This document shows, one piece after another, positions 1 to 8,282 of a DNA stretch of 64,000 nucleotides. Positions within the stretch are counted from its first letter, which is position 1. Each line of letters starts with the position of its first letter. Where the stretch lies: the NCBI RefSeq assembly GCF_003123725.1, contig NZ_QETA01000003.1, positions 186,001 through 250,000 on the forward strand, written 5' to 3'. The translations under genes were made by a program, and so were the position numbers. The stretch comes from Corticimicrobacter populi (GTDB lineage: Bacteria; Pseudomonadota; Gammaproteobacteria; Burkholderiales; Burkholderiaceae_B). The notes beneath the pieces are model-generated. The model saw only the letters and a list, made by a program, of their open reading frames with translations, had not been told where the DNA came from and made no database searches.

Positions 1-1
1 T

Positions 2-364
2 GAGATCAAGCCAGAACCGCGTACCCAGGGCAAAACAGTCACCCAGATGATGGATGCGGAAGCCACACGCATTCGCGCCGCCTTGCCAACCGGGGCACTT
101 CCCGTGATTCTTGATGAGCGAGGCCAGGACCTGACTACCATGGCACTGGCCGACCGACTGCAGGAATGGCGCGAACTGGGCCAGGATGTCGCCCTGATCA
201 TCGGCGGCCCTGATGGGCTCGCCCCCAGCCTCAAGGCCGAAGCCCGCCTGCGCATCCGCCTGTCTTCCCTCACCCTGCCGCACCCGATGGTGCGGGTCCT
301 GCTGGCCGAACAGCTCTATCGAGCCTGGGCCATCCTGCACAACCATCCCTACCACCGGGCCTAG
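2..364 (+). CDS. rlmH: RlmH, 23S rRNA pseudouridine-1915 N3-methyltransferase (3' part)
   Basis: The reading frame is open from the first base and ends with TAG at 362-364, so the start lies before the window and about 120 of the usual roughly 155 residues are present. The visible part begins [15 protein letters not shown] and contains the SAM-binding loop [10 protein letters not shown], typical of SPOUT-fold RlmH enzymes, followed by the family-like C-terminus around residues [11 protein letters not shown]. RlmH methylates pseudouridine 1915 in helix 69 of 23S rRNA on assembled 70S ribosomes. It lies 15 bases before maf on the same strand, so rlmH-maf-rng probably forms one transcript. Identity is clear from the conserved loop and the neighbours; only the N-terminus cannot be judged. 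Confidence 0.93.
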   Translation, partial: EIKPEPRTQGKTVTQMMDAEATRIRAALPTGALPVILDERGQDLTTMALADRLQEWRELGQDVALIIGGPDGLAPSLKAEARLRIRLSSLTLPHPMVRVLLAEQLYRAWAILHNHPYHRA

Positions 365-379
365 GCCTGTTTTCAATCC

Positions 380-1006
380 ATGCATGCCTACGATCTCTAT
401 CTCGCCTCGCGCAGCCCGCGCCGGCGTGAATTGCTGACGCAGATGGGTATCCGCCATCAGGTGTTGCTCGCCCCCGAGCCCCCTGGCGAAGATGAACCCA
501 GGCTGGCGCAGGAAACACCTGCCGATTATGTCCTGCGCACGGCACGCGACAAGGCCTTGCGCGGCTGGCACTGGCTGCAGCAACAGCAATTGCCCTGCCT
601 GCCGGTGCTGGCCTCCGACACCTGCGTGTCATTGGGTGAAACGATTTTCGGCAAACCCCGCGATCACAACGAAGCGGTCACGTTTCTGAAGCACCTGTCC
701 GGCACCGAACACGATGTCCGTACCGCTGTCGTGCTTGTCTGCCCGCCTGTACCAGGCAACACGTCGCCGATACTGATCGAACGTGTTTCTCATACCCGTG
801 TATGGATGCGGACACTGCAGACTGCCGAAATCGAGCATTATTGCAATGGCAGGGAACCTTACGACAAGGCGGGGGGCTACGGCATCCAGGGCCCGGCAGC
901 GCGCTTCATCACACGTATCGACGGCAGTCATACCGGCGTCATGGGCTTGCCCCTGTTCGAAACGCTCGGCATACTGGAACTAGCCGGAGTGCCCATTCAT
1001 GACTGA
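380..1006 (+). CDS. maf: Maf family nucleoside triphosphate pyrophosphatase (YhdE type)
   Basis: A 208-residue Maf/HAM1-type pyrophosphatase. The N-terminal loop LASRSPRRRELL (residues 7-18), the ASDTCVSLGETIFGKP segment holding the catalytic Asp, and the YDKAGGYGIQG motif near residue 160 are family hallmarks. The YhdE branch hydrolyses dTTP, UTP and modified pyrimidine nucleotides to monophosphates, and links nucleotide-pool cleaning to septum control. Position directly before rng, as in Escherichia coli, favours YhdE over the 7-methyl-GTP-specific YceF branch. The last 8 bases overlap rng, which suggests translational coupling. Substrate preference is inferred from synteny and was not tested. 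Confidence 0.9.
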   Translation: MHAYDLYLASRSPRRRELLTQMGIRHQVLLAPEPPGEDEPRLAQETPADYVLRTARDKALRGWHWLQQQQLPCLPVLASDTCVSLGETIFGKPRDHNEAVTFLKHLSGTEHDVRTAVVLVCPPVPGNTSPILIERVSHTRVWMRTLQTAEIEHYCNGREPYDKAGGYGIQGPAARFITRIDGSHTGVMGLPLFETLGILELAGVPIHD

Positions 1007-2462
1007 AGACATCCTTATCAACGTCACCCCTTTCGAGACACGCGTGGCCATTGTTGGCCAGGGTGCGGTGCAGGAATTGCACATCGAGCGCAGTGTCCAG
1101 CGCGGTCACGTTGGCAGCCTCTATCTGGGCAAGGTCGTCCGTGTGCTGCCGGGCATGCAGAGCGCCTTTGTGGACATCGGCCTCGAACGTGCAGCCTTCC
1201 TGCATATCGCCGACCTGCGCGAAAACCGCAGCGAGCGCACGCAGGGCAACAGCGTCACCCCCATCGAGAAGTTGCTGTTCGAGGGACAAACCCTGATGGT
1301 GCAGGTTGCAAAGGATCCGCTGGGAGCCAAAGGGGCACGCCTGTCCACGCAGATCAGTATCGCCGGACGCATGCTGGTCTATCTGCCGTTCGAGCCTCAT
1401 ATCGGCATCTCCCAGAAAATCGACGACGATACCGAGCGCAACCGCCTGCGTGAACGGCTGGAAGCACTGACACCCGATGACGAAAAAGGCGGTTTCATCG
1501 TCCGAACGCAGGCCGAAGGGGCCTCCGACGAGGAAATCCGGGCCGACCTCGACTACCTGCGCACACTCTGGCGCATGATTCAGGCCACGGCGCGTACAGC
1601 AGGCCCTCCGGTACTGCTGCACCAGGATCTGACACTGGCCCAGCGCGTGCTGCGCGACATGGTCACTCCACTGACAGGCAAGATCCAGGTCGATTCGCGT
1701 ACTGTATTCGCCGACATGGTGGCATGGGCCCGCCAATATACGCCTGCCGTGGAGACACGCCTGAGTCATTACAGCGGCGAACGGCCGCTGTTCGACATGT
1801 CTGGTGTGGATGAGGAAATCGCACGCGCACTGTCACGCCGGGTTGATCTCAAGTCTGGCGGCTACCTGATCATTGACCAGACCGAAGCGCTCACCACAGT
1901 TGATGTCAACACAGGCGGCTACGTCGGTGGTCGCAATTTCGACGACACCATTTTCAAAACCAATCTGGAAGCGGCCCAGGCCATTGCCCGCCAGTTGCGC
2001 CTGCGCAATCTGGGCGGCATCATCATCCTCGACTTCATCGACATGGAAGACGAAGGTCATCGCCAGGCCGTGCTGGCCGCACTCGAGAAAGCGCTGCAGC
2101 CGGATCGTACCCGGATGACGCTCAACGGCTTCACGCAACTCGGGCTGGTCGAGATGACGCGCAAACGAACCCGTGACTCGCTGGCGCACCAACTGTGCGA
2201 ACCCTGCCCGACTTGCCAGGGGCGCGGCAATGTACGCACGCCCCGCACCATCTGCTATGAAATCCTGCGCGAGATCCTGCGTGAGGCTCGCCAGTTCAAT
2301 CCCCGCGAGTTCCGCATCGTGGCCTCGCAGGATGTGATCGACCTGTTTCTGGAAGAGGAAAGCCAGCATCTGGCGATGCTGGGCGATTTCGTCGGCAAGC
2401 GCATTACACTGGAGGTGGCGGCGGGCTATGTCCAGGAAACCTACGATATTGTGCTGATGTAG
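999..2462 (+). CDS. rng: Ribonuclease G
   Basis: A 487-residue RNase E/G family endoribonuclease. Residues about 35-110 form the S1 RNA-binding domain (GSLYLGKVVRVLPGMQSAFV). The DNase I-like catalytic region carries TVDVNTGGYVGG (near 300) and GGIIILDFIDME (near 340), which supply the magnesium-binding aspartates. The zinc-link cysteines lie in CEPCPTCQGRG near 400. RNase G matures the 5' end of 16S rRNA and turns over some mRNAs. The protein lacks the long C-terminal degradosome scaffold of RNase E, and its length matches RNase G. It starts with ATG 8 bases inside maf. A GC-rich stretch at 2464-2499 with GGGGGC/GCCCCC arms lies between it and the convergent msbA but has no T-tract. Confidence 0.95.
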   Translation: MTEDILINVTPFETRVAIVGQGAVQELHIERSVQRGHVGSLYLGKVVRVLPGMQSAFVDIGLERAAFLHIADLRENRSERTQGNSVTPIEKLLFEGQTLMVQVAKDPLGAKGARLSTQISIAGRMLVYLPFEPHIGISQKIDDDTERNRLRERLEALTPDDEKGGFIVRTQAEGASDEEIRADLDYLRTLWRMIQATARTAGPPVLLHQDLTLAQRVLRDMVTPLTGKIQVDSRTVFADMVAWARQYTPAVETRLSHYSGERPLFDMSGVDEEIARALSRRVDLKSGGYLIIDQTEALTTVDVNTGGYVGGRNFDDTIFKTNLEAAQAIARQLRLRNLGGIIILDFIDMEDEGHRQAVLAALEKALQPDRTRMTLNGFTQLGLVEMTRKRTRDSLAHQLCEPCPTCQGRGNVRTPRTICYEILREILREARQFNPREFRIVASQDVIDLFLEEESQHLAMLGDFVGKRITLEVAAGYVQETYDIVLM

Positions 2463-2535
2463 CCTGCGGGGGCAGCAAACGCCTGCCTGCCGCAGCCCCC
2501 TGAACCACCAGAAGGCTGCTGCATGAGCATCCAGA

Positions 2536-4314
2536 TCAGCTCGCTTCGCGGAATTGCATGCGATACAGGGCAGCGTACATCCCATCCTGCTTGAGCAAAG
2601 CGTCATGGTTGCCCTGCTCCATGACCTTGCCATCATCCAGCACGACAATCATGTCGGCATTCTGTACAGTCGACAGACGATGGGCGATAACCAGTGTGGT
2701 TCGCCCCTTCATCAAGCGCTCCAGGGATTGCTGCACCTGGCGCTCGGACTCATTGTCGAGTGCCGAAGTCGCCTCATCCAGAATCAGGATCGGGGCGTCC
2801 TTGATCAGGGCGCGGGCAATCGCCAGGCGCTGGCGCTGGCCACCGGACAGGTGCATGGCGTTCTCGCCCACCATGGTGTCCAGCCCCTGAGGCAGGCTTT
2901 CGACAAAGGTCTTGAGATTGGCCGCTTCCAGCGCGGCCCAGACCTGCGCCTCGCTGGCATCGTGCAACGCCCCATAGGCCACATTGGCACCGATCGTGTC
3001 ATCGAAGAGCACCACATCCTGGCTGACCAGTGCCATCTGCGCCCGCAGGCTGTTCAGGCTCAGCGTATCCAGGACATGGCCATCCAGCAGGATACGTCCG
3101 TCGGTCGGCTCAACGAAGCGTGGCAGCATATTCGCCAATGTCGTCTTGCCACTGCCGGAGCGCCCCACCAGCGCCACGGTCTGTCCCTGATGCAGGCTGA
3201 AGGACACCTGATCCAATGTCAGACGATGGGCGTCCGGATAGCGATGCGATACCGCCTGGAATTCGATCTCGCCACGCACGCGGGTTGGCAGGGTCTGGGT
3301 GCCCTGATCGTTTTCTGTGTCTGAATCGATCAGAGCGAACACACTTTCCGCCGACACCAGCATTTTTTGCACCTTGCCGGCCACGTTCGTCAATCGCTTG
3401 ATCGGATCGAAAATTTGCGCGAGAGCCGCCATGAAAGCGGCAAAACCGCCAACGGTCAGCTCCCCCAGATTGGCCTCACTCAATGCCGAAGCAATCACCG
3501 CAGCCACAGCCATCGCCACGAACAACTGTGTCAGCGGCGTCATCGCTGCGTCTGCAACAGAGCTACGCATGGCAAACCGTCGCAAACGTGCGTTGACGTA
3601 GTCGAAACGCGTATGTTCGCGCTCGTAACCATCGAACAGCTTGATGACGCGCTGTCCATTAATGCCTTCGCTGACCACACGAGTCAGCTCGGCATTCATG
3701 TTGACCGTATCACGGTTGATGCGACGTAAACGCCTGATGAACGAGCGTGCGACCAGCACAGACAAAGGCAGGATCACCAATACGATCAGGGTCAGCTTCC
3801 ATGACATGTAGAGTAGAACACCGACGGAAGCAATCACGACCAGCACTTCGCGCACCAGAACCGTCGAGACCTCAGTAGCATAGTTGGTCACATTGCCGGC
3901 ATCGACAGTGAAGCGATTGAGCAAGCGTCCGGTCTCCCCTTGCTTGAATGCACTGTCAGGCATGCCCAGCAAACGCTTGAACATGTCGCCACGCATCCCC
4001 TTGAGCACATTGTTGGCCACCCAGGCCAAGAGGTAGTCACTGCAAAAATTGCAGATCCCGCGCACCAGGATCAAGACAATCACCATCATTGGCAGAAACC
4101 AGACGTAATGGGGCTCGCTACCGCTGAAACCCTGATCCAGCAAAGGCTTCATGATCAACGCCAGCGCAGGCTGCGTGGCGGCTGCGCCACTCATCATGAT
4201 GACCGCCAGCACCAACGCCTTCCAGTAGCGTCCGACTCGCTCATAGATTCGATGCCACAATTCGCGGCGAACCGGCTCGGCATCGGCTGCGGCAATACGC
4301 ACTGCAGTTTTCAA
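2536..4314 (-). CDS. msbA: Lipid A/LPS flippase MsbA-type ABC transporter
   Basis: A 592-residue half-transporter: about six membrane helices in residues 30-310, then an ATPase domain with Walker A GRSGSGKTT (near 382), signature LSGGQRQR (near 488) and Walker B ILILDEATSALD (near 508). MsbA homodimers flip core-lipid A from the inner to the outer leaflet of the inner membrane before Lpt transport. The surrounding LPS glycosyltransferases fit this. The start is a TTG at 4312-4314: there is no in-frame ATG between it and the upstream stop, the first internal ATG is at about residue 39, and a purine-rich AAAGAG lies 9 bases upstream. The gene is divergent from a GT9 gene that also lacks an ATG start. 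Other ABC exporters look similar, but context supports MsbA. Confidence 0.9.
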   Translation of the reverse strand: MKTAVRIAAADAEPVRRELWHRIYERVGRYWKALVLAVIMMSGAAATQPALALIMKPLLDQGFSGSEPHYVWFLPMMVIVLILVRGICNFCSDYLLAWVANNVLKGMRGDMFKRLLGMPDSAFKQGETGRLLNRFTVDAGNVTNYATEVSTVLVREVLVVIASVGVLLYMSWKLTLIVLVILPLSVLVARSFIRRLRRINRDTVNMNAELTRVVSEGINGQRVIKLFDGYEREHTRFDYVNARLRRFAMRSSVADAAMTPLTQLFVAMAVAAVIASALSEANLGELTVGGFAAFMAALAQIFDPIKRLTNVAGKVQKMLVSAESVFALIDSDTENDQGTQTLPTRVRGEIEFQAVSHRYPDAHRLTLDQVSFSLHQGQTVALVGRSGSGKTTLANMLPRFVEPTDGRILLDGHVLDTLSLNSLRAQMALVSQDVVLFDDTIGANVAYGALHDASEAQVWAALEAANLKTFVESLPQGLDTMVGENAMHLSGGQRQRLAIARALIKDAPILILDEATSALDNESERQVQQSLERLMKGRTTLVIAHRLSTVQNADMIVVLDDGKVMEQGNHDALLKQDGMYAALYRMQFREAS

Positions 4315-4315
4315 A

Positions 4316-4343
4316 TTGAAGCTCTCTTTTTAATGGATACAAT
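4316..4343 (+). promoter_or_regulatory. Predicted sigma-70 promoter of the GT9 gene
   Basis: TTGAAG at 4316-4321, a 16-base spacer and TACAAT at 4338-4343 form a good sigma-70 promoter on the plus strand in the short msbA/GT9 divergent gap. The predicted start of transcription near 4350 leaves only about 4 bases before the TTG codon at 4354 but about 31 bases before the ATT codon at 4381. This bears on where the GT9 protein begins. Confidence 0.5.
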
Positions 4344-4353
4344 CTAGACGTGA

Positions 4354-5370
4354 TTGTACTCAGGTAGCAAGGAGCCGGCCATTTTCACGCTGTATGTAAG
4401 ATTGCCCAATTGGGTAGGTGATGTTTGCATGAGCCTGCCGTCACTGGAGACATTGTTCGATACCGGCCTGCCCCTGGTGCTATGCGCACGCCCCTGGGCT
4501 CGAGATATGCTTGCAGGCCTGCCACCCCATGATTTCTTGCCCATGACAGGAAAGTGGCAGCAGGATCGCAAGACTGTCCGTAACCATATCCGTACTTCCC
4601 ATGCAACCAAAACACCTTCCCGAGGCTTGCTGCTGCCGGACTCCCTCAGCAGTGCGCTGGTATATCGACTTGCTGGTCTGCACTGCGCCGGTTATCGGGA
4701 CGATGGCCGCAGTCTGCTGCTGCACTGGCCCATCAACAAACCAGACACGCCCATGCATGCAGTCGAGCATTGGCATTACCTGACATGCGAAGCCCTGCTG
4801 CATTGGGGATATACGCCCGCACGGACACAACCATCGCCCCGTCTCCATCTACCGCTGACCGCAACGCATCTGGCTTTGGCTGCTTCCCTGATTGCAGAGC
4901 ATCAGCTCACTGCCAATCGCTTCGTACTGATTGCGCCAACAGCCACCGGGCTGCACAAGGGAAGAGTCAAAGTCTGGCCGCAGTTCGATGCTCTGACACG
5001 CAGGCTGCAACAGGCGGGACAGACCGTCATCATGAGCCCGCCCCCTTCCGAGGTCGAAGCAGCCAAGCACGCTGCCCCGACAGCGGTGTTGCTTCCACCA
5101 TTGCCTCTGGGCGGTTTTGCAGCACTTTGCCGCCAGGCGGAGCTTGTCATCTGCAATGACTCGGGTGTCTCGCATATTGCAGCTGCCTCAGGCGCACGCC
5201 AGCTCACTCTGTTTGGTGTCACATCCCCAGACCGCACAGGCCCCTGGTCTCCTGATGCAGCGATTCTCGGCACAGACGGCCACTGGCCAGACCTTGATAT
5301 TGTCGAAAACAATATCAAGGCATTGTTGGCCGGTCCTTCCTCTTTCACGCCAGCGACATATCATGCCTGA
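4354..5370 (+). CDS. Glycosyltransferase family 9 (ADP-heptose:LPS heptosyltransferase-like)
   Basis: About 330 residues of the GT9 family, which transfers heptose from ADP-heptose to the LPS inner core. Evidence is the N-terminal VRLPNWVGDVCMSLPSL motif and the C-terminal nucleotide-binding motif CNDSGVSHIAAASGA (near 267), followed by LFGVTSPDRTGPW. Which heptose is added cannot be said. The start is uncertain. The longest frame begins with TTG at 4354, but AAGGAG at 4369-4374 sits 6 bases before an ATT codon at 4381, and starting there gives an N-terminus reading MFTLYVRLPNW, closer to the family norm. The first in-frame ATG (4429) would remove the conserved motif. The last 8 bases overlap the DUF218 gene. 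Confidence 0.85.
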   Translation: MYSGSKEPAIFTLYVRLPNWVGDVCMSLPSLETLFDTGLPLVLCARPWARDMLAGLPPHDFLPMTGKWQQDRKTVRNHIRTSHATKTPSRGLLLPDSLSSALVYRLAGLHCAGYRDDGRSLLLHWPINKPDTPMHAVEHWHYLTCEALLHWGYTPARTQPSPRLHLPLTATHLALAASLIAEHQLTANRFVLIAPTATGLHKGRVKVWPQFDALTRRLQQAGQTVIMSPPPSEVEAAKHAAPTAVLLPPLPLGGFAALCRQAELVICNDSGVSHIAAASGARQLTLFGVTSPDRTGPWSPDAAILGTDGHWPDLDIVENNIKALLAGPSSFTPATYHA

Positions 5371-6136
5371 CTCACTTTCCTCCCTGCTGACCCTGCTGGT
5401 CGTGCCGCAGAATGCCTGCGCACTGCTCATTGCCATCGCCTTCCTGTGCCTGCTGCTGCGCTTGCGCCGCACGGCCACCTTGTTTGCAATTCTTGGGTTG
5501 TCCTGGGTGCTGGCCTGGTCGCTACCAGGTACATCCATCTGGATGGGAGGCTTGCTTGAACAGGCCTATCCGGCTGCTGATGCAACAGCCCTGCCCCAGG
5601 CAGATGCCATTATCGTGCTGGGCGGCAATACAGCCAACAACAGAGGCAACTGGTTCCTGCCACACGAAAAGGACTCCGCGGTCTCGCGCCTGGATACGGC
5701 AGAACACCTGTATCGAGCAGGCAAGGCCCCTATACTCCTGCTTTCCGGGGGGGCATTGGAGGGGGATGTCAGCGAAGCGCAAGGACTTGCCTATCTGTTG
5801 AGGCAAAGAGGCATTCCGGATTCAGCCATCCTGCTGGACAACCAGAGCCGCAATACCTATGAGAACGCCTACTACAGCAAGCAGGCAATGCAGAAGCGTG
5901 GTCTGAAAACCGCCTTGCTGGTTACCTCTGCACTGCACATGCCACGCTCAGTCGCTGTCTTCGCCCAGCAAGGCATATCCGTCATCCCTGCCAGCAACCC
6001 ACCTCAGATATACCTGAATGGCAACGAGCCTGGTATCAGCAAATGGTGGCCCAGCCTGCGGGCACTGGATGCCAGCCGCTCAATACTCAAGGAATATATC
6101 GGCCTGGCAATCTATCGGCTGCGGGGCTGGGTCTAA
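5363..6136 (+). CDS. YdcF/ElyC-like DUF218 membrane protein
   Basis: A 257-residue protein with two N-terminal hydrophobic segments (about residues 8-30 and 33-55) followed by a DUF218 domain: DAIIVLGGNTANNRG, LLLSGGALEGDVSEA, and NTYENAYYSKQ with VTSALHMPRS. E. coli members (ElyC, SanA, YdcF) affect envelope polymer assembly, particularly use of the undecaprenyl-phosphate carrier, but the biochemical reaction is unsettled. The start is ATG at 5363, overlapping the end of the GT9 gene by 8 bases, which indicates coupled expression with a core glycosyltransferase. It meets the convergent waaL with a 4-base overlap. A role in envelope glycan handling is inferred from context. Confidence 0.8.
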   Translation: MPDSLSSLLTLLVVPQNACALLIAIAFLCLLLRLRRTATLFAILGLSWVLAWSLPGTSIWMGGLLEQAYPAADATALPQADAIIVLGGNTANNRGNWFLPHEKDSAVSRLDTAEHLYRAGKAPILLLSGGALEGDVSEAQGLAYLLRQRGIPDSAILLDNQSRNTYENAYYSKQAMQKRGLKTALLVTSALHMPRSVAVFAQQGISVIPASNPPQIYLNGNEPGISKWWPSLRALDASRSILKEYIGLAIYRLRGWV

Positions 6137-7371
6137 GCCGTACCTGTTTCTGATGATCGGACCAATGACCATATGATCGCCATCATGAAAAAGAACACCA
6201 TGACGCCGCTGTTATGGCTCAAAAACGTCTGCGACAGGCCATAATCCATATAAGACACACATAGCACAGCGCCTGCAGCAGCATATGGCTGGCGATTGAC
6301 CAGCCGTTCTCCCAGCATCCGGGTAAACATTTTCAAAGGCACCAGATACAGAGCCAGAAGGGCGAGCAGTCCGATCAGTCCGCGTTTTGCTGCAGTATCG
6401 ATATATTCATTGTGCAAGTGCCCATAGTCTGCCAATAGCGGATCCACCTTGCCGGCATCGATGAGCGTATCGCGATAGACCCGAAAGCCATTGGTGCCCA
6501 TTCCCCAGATGGGGCTTTCCTTGAATGCAAATGCCCCGGAACGCCACATTTCAAAGCGTGCCCCCACGGAAGTATTCACAACACCTTCATTGAAAAAACG
6601 ATCCACATCACTGACAGCAGCCTGAACACGAGACTGAACGCCTGTAGCCGGATGAAAATAGAAAACAGTTCCCAGCAATACCACCAGCACTGCGACAATG
6701 GCAATACGCCTACGACCAACCAGATCCGCATAGGCATGCGCCAATACCAGCAACACGAAAGGAATCCCGATCCAGCCACCACGCGACCCGGAAAAAAGGG
6801 AACCTCCCATACCGCCAAGCATGCCTGCCAGCAACACAATAAACCATAACACCTTGCGCTTCTGCGTCATGGCCCATCCAAGACCAGTAAGTGACAACAT
6901 CCCCAGCAGCATCGAGATATTGCCAAACTGGATCATATGGGTAAAACCACCCGCACGATCTACCCCCTCAAACAACTTTTGCCATCCAGCCCACAAACCA
7001 ACCATGATGGCTCCTGCTGCAATTCCACCCCAGAATGCACTGGCCCTGGGAGGATATTTGAGAAGCCAGAACAGAGCTAACGCTGCGAGCACAATTCTAC
7101 TGGGCTTGTCCAGCCGGCTGGATGATTGCCCATCCAGACAAACCTCGCCAGCCCACGTCAGAAAATAAACCAGAAAAAGCAGCAGGATAATCCAGTCGCG
7201 GCGTTCCAGCTTCGGCCATGACGCACGCCTGAAAAGCAAGCCGATGCCTGCCAGACTGAGCAACACTGCGCCACCTGAGTACCCCGAAGACACCACCAGA
7301 GAGATGGCACTGAATAAAAAAACAGCGACTGATGAATAGATAATAGCTGGAGACATGATGAGAACCATCAC
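6133..7371 (-). CDS. waaL: O-antigen ligase family membrane protein (WaaL-like)
   Basis: A 412-residue polytopic membrane protein with about 10-12 hydrophobic helices. The Wzy_C/WaaL region includes SGSRGGWIGIPF (near 195), a long periplasmic stretch at about residues 235-320, and the HLHNEYIDTAAKRGLIG motif near 315, whose His is important in WaaL. Such enzymes attach undecaprenyl-linked O-polysaccharide to the lipid A core in the periplasm; Wzy polymerases share the fold. Starts are GTG at 7371 or the following ATG. It is 62 bases downstream of a deacetylase gene on the same strand, so it may belong to a dnaE-GT4-deacetylase-waaL transcript. Ligase versus polymerase is not settled by sequence alone; a core-gene setting favours ligase. 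Confidence 0.75.
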   Translation of the reverse strand: MMVLIMSPAIIYSSVAVFLFSAISLVVSSGYSGGAVLLSLAGIGLLFRRASWPKLERRDWIILLLFLVYFLTWAGEVCLDGQSSSRLDKPSRIVLAALALFWLLKYPPRASAFWGGIAAGAIMVGLWAGWQKLFEGVDRAGGFTHMIQFGNISMLLGMLSLTGLGWAMTQKRKVLWFIVLLAGMLGGMGGSLFSGSRGGWIGIPFVLLVLAHAYADLVGRRRIAIVAVLVVLLGTVFYFHPATGVQSRVQAAVSDVDRFFNEGVVNTSVGARFEMWRSGAFAFKESPIWGMGTNGFRVYRDTLIDAGKVDPLLADYGHLHNEYIDTAAKRGLIGLLALLALYLVPLKMFTRMLGERLVNRQPYAAAGAVLCVSYMDYGLSQTFLSHNSGVMVFFFMMAIIWSLVRSSETGTA

Positions 7372-7433
7372 AAATGAAAAAACGTCATACAGGATCTGGT
7401 GCTCGCGGAAAGAACCAGCACATGGAAATCAAC

Positions 7434-8282
7434 TCAGGCCCCTTTGGGCAGCCCCTTTCTCCATGCCTTGAAACGATTAAAAATAGGCGAAATCAGCGGA
7501 TGCATGCCATACCGCATGCGCTGCCTCAGCCATTTTGCAGGTTTGTTGCGTACGGCAAACCGATAGATATGCAGAGGGTCGCCTCCCGGCAGATTGCGCC
7601 CGAACGCGTGGGTCGTATACAGATGATCAAACCCGGCTGCCTGGGCGACCTCGACATAATCCTGATCGAAATACCCCTGAGGCCAACACAGATGCGATGA
7701 TGCATGGCCAAGAGAACGCTCCAGCGCACTACGCGAAAGGATCAGTTCCTCCCGCATGTGTTCTCGTCTGCGCATCTGATCGGATTCCAGGCGATCCCAG
7801 CGTGTGTGGGTATGCGTATGGCTATGAATCTCGAACGTACCTGCCTCGATCATGGCCTGCAATTCGCTCCAACGTGCAATTACCTCATCACTACGTCCAT
7901 CGGCAATAATGCGTTCACAGGTTCTGTGATCCGGGGTGACCGGCAAGACGGCATCTTGCCCTGCATGGGGCCTGGACGGACCATCATGCGTCCATCCCGT
8001 CACCTGAAACAATACGGCATGCATGCCATGACGCTGCAATACGGGATGCGCGTAAACCCAGTTGTCGAGATAACCATCGTCAAATGTAATCAGAACCGAT
8101 TTTTCCGGCACCAGTTCTCCAGCCAGGAACCCAGCAAACTGCTGAAGCGTGAGACTGGTCCAACCATCGTGCGCCAGCCATGCAATCTGATCCTCGAAAT
8201 TTTCGGGAGAAACCGTGATCATGCCCTGGGAAGGAGAGACATGATGATGCATCAGCACAGGCACGCATTTAGCCGACTTCAT
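7434..8282 (-). CDS. Polysaccharide deacetylase family protein (copy 1)
   Basis: A 282-residue NodB-fold (carbohydrate esterase 4-like) deacetylase. Motif 1 is TFDDG at 66-70, motif 2 is HSHTHTH at 153-159, and CWPQGYFD at 199-206 matches the later substrate-groove motif; these give the catalytic Asp and the Asp-His-His metal site. There is no signal peptide, so it probably works in the cytoplasm, possibly on an N-acetyl sugar of the LPS core. It overlaps the upstream GT4 gene by 14 bases. A clear paralogue lies at 20009-20851, beside another glycosyltransferase. Deacetylase genes paired with glycosyltransferases are known in Bordetella core loci. The exact sugar is unknown. Confidence 0.82.
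   Translation of the reverse strand: MKSAKCVPVLMHHHVSPSQGMITVSPENFEDQIAWLAHDGWTSLTLQQFAGFLAGELVPEKSVLITFDDGYLDNWVYAHPVLQRHGMHAVLFQVTGWTHDGPSRPHAGQDAVLPVTPDHRTCERIIADGRSDEVIARWSELQAMIEAGTFEIHSHTHTHTRWDRLESDQMRRREHMREELILSRSALERSLGHASSHLCWPQGYFDQDYVEVAQAAGFDHLYTTHAFGRNLPGGDPLHIYRFAVRNKPAKWLRQRMRYGMHPLISPIFNRFKAWRKGLPKGA

Noticed and set aside
7780-7840. Short GT-rich tandem pattern in the deacetylase gene
   Set aside because: It encodes the conserved alternating His-Thr metal motif and is explained by the protein.
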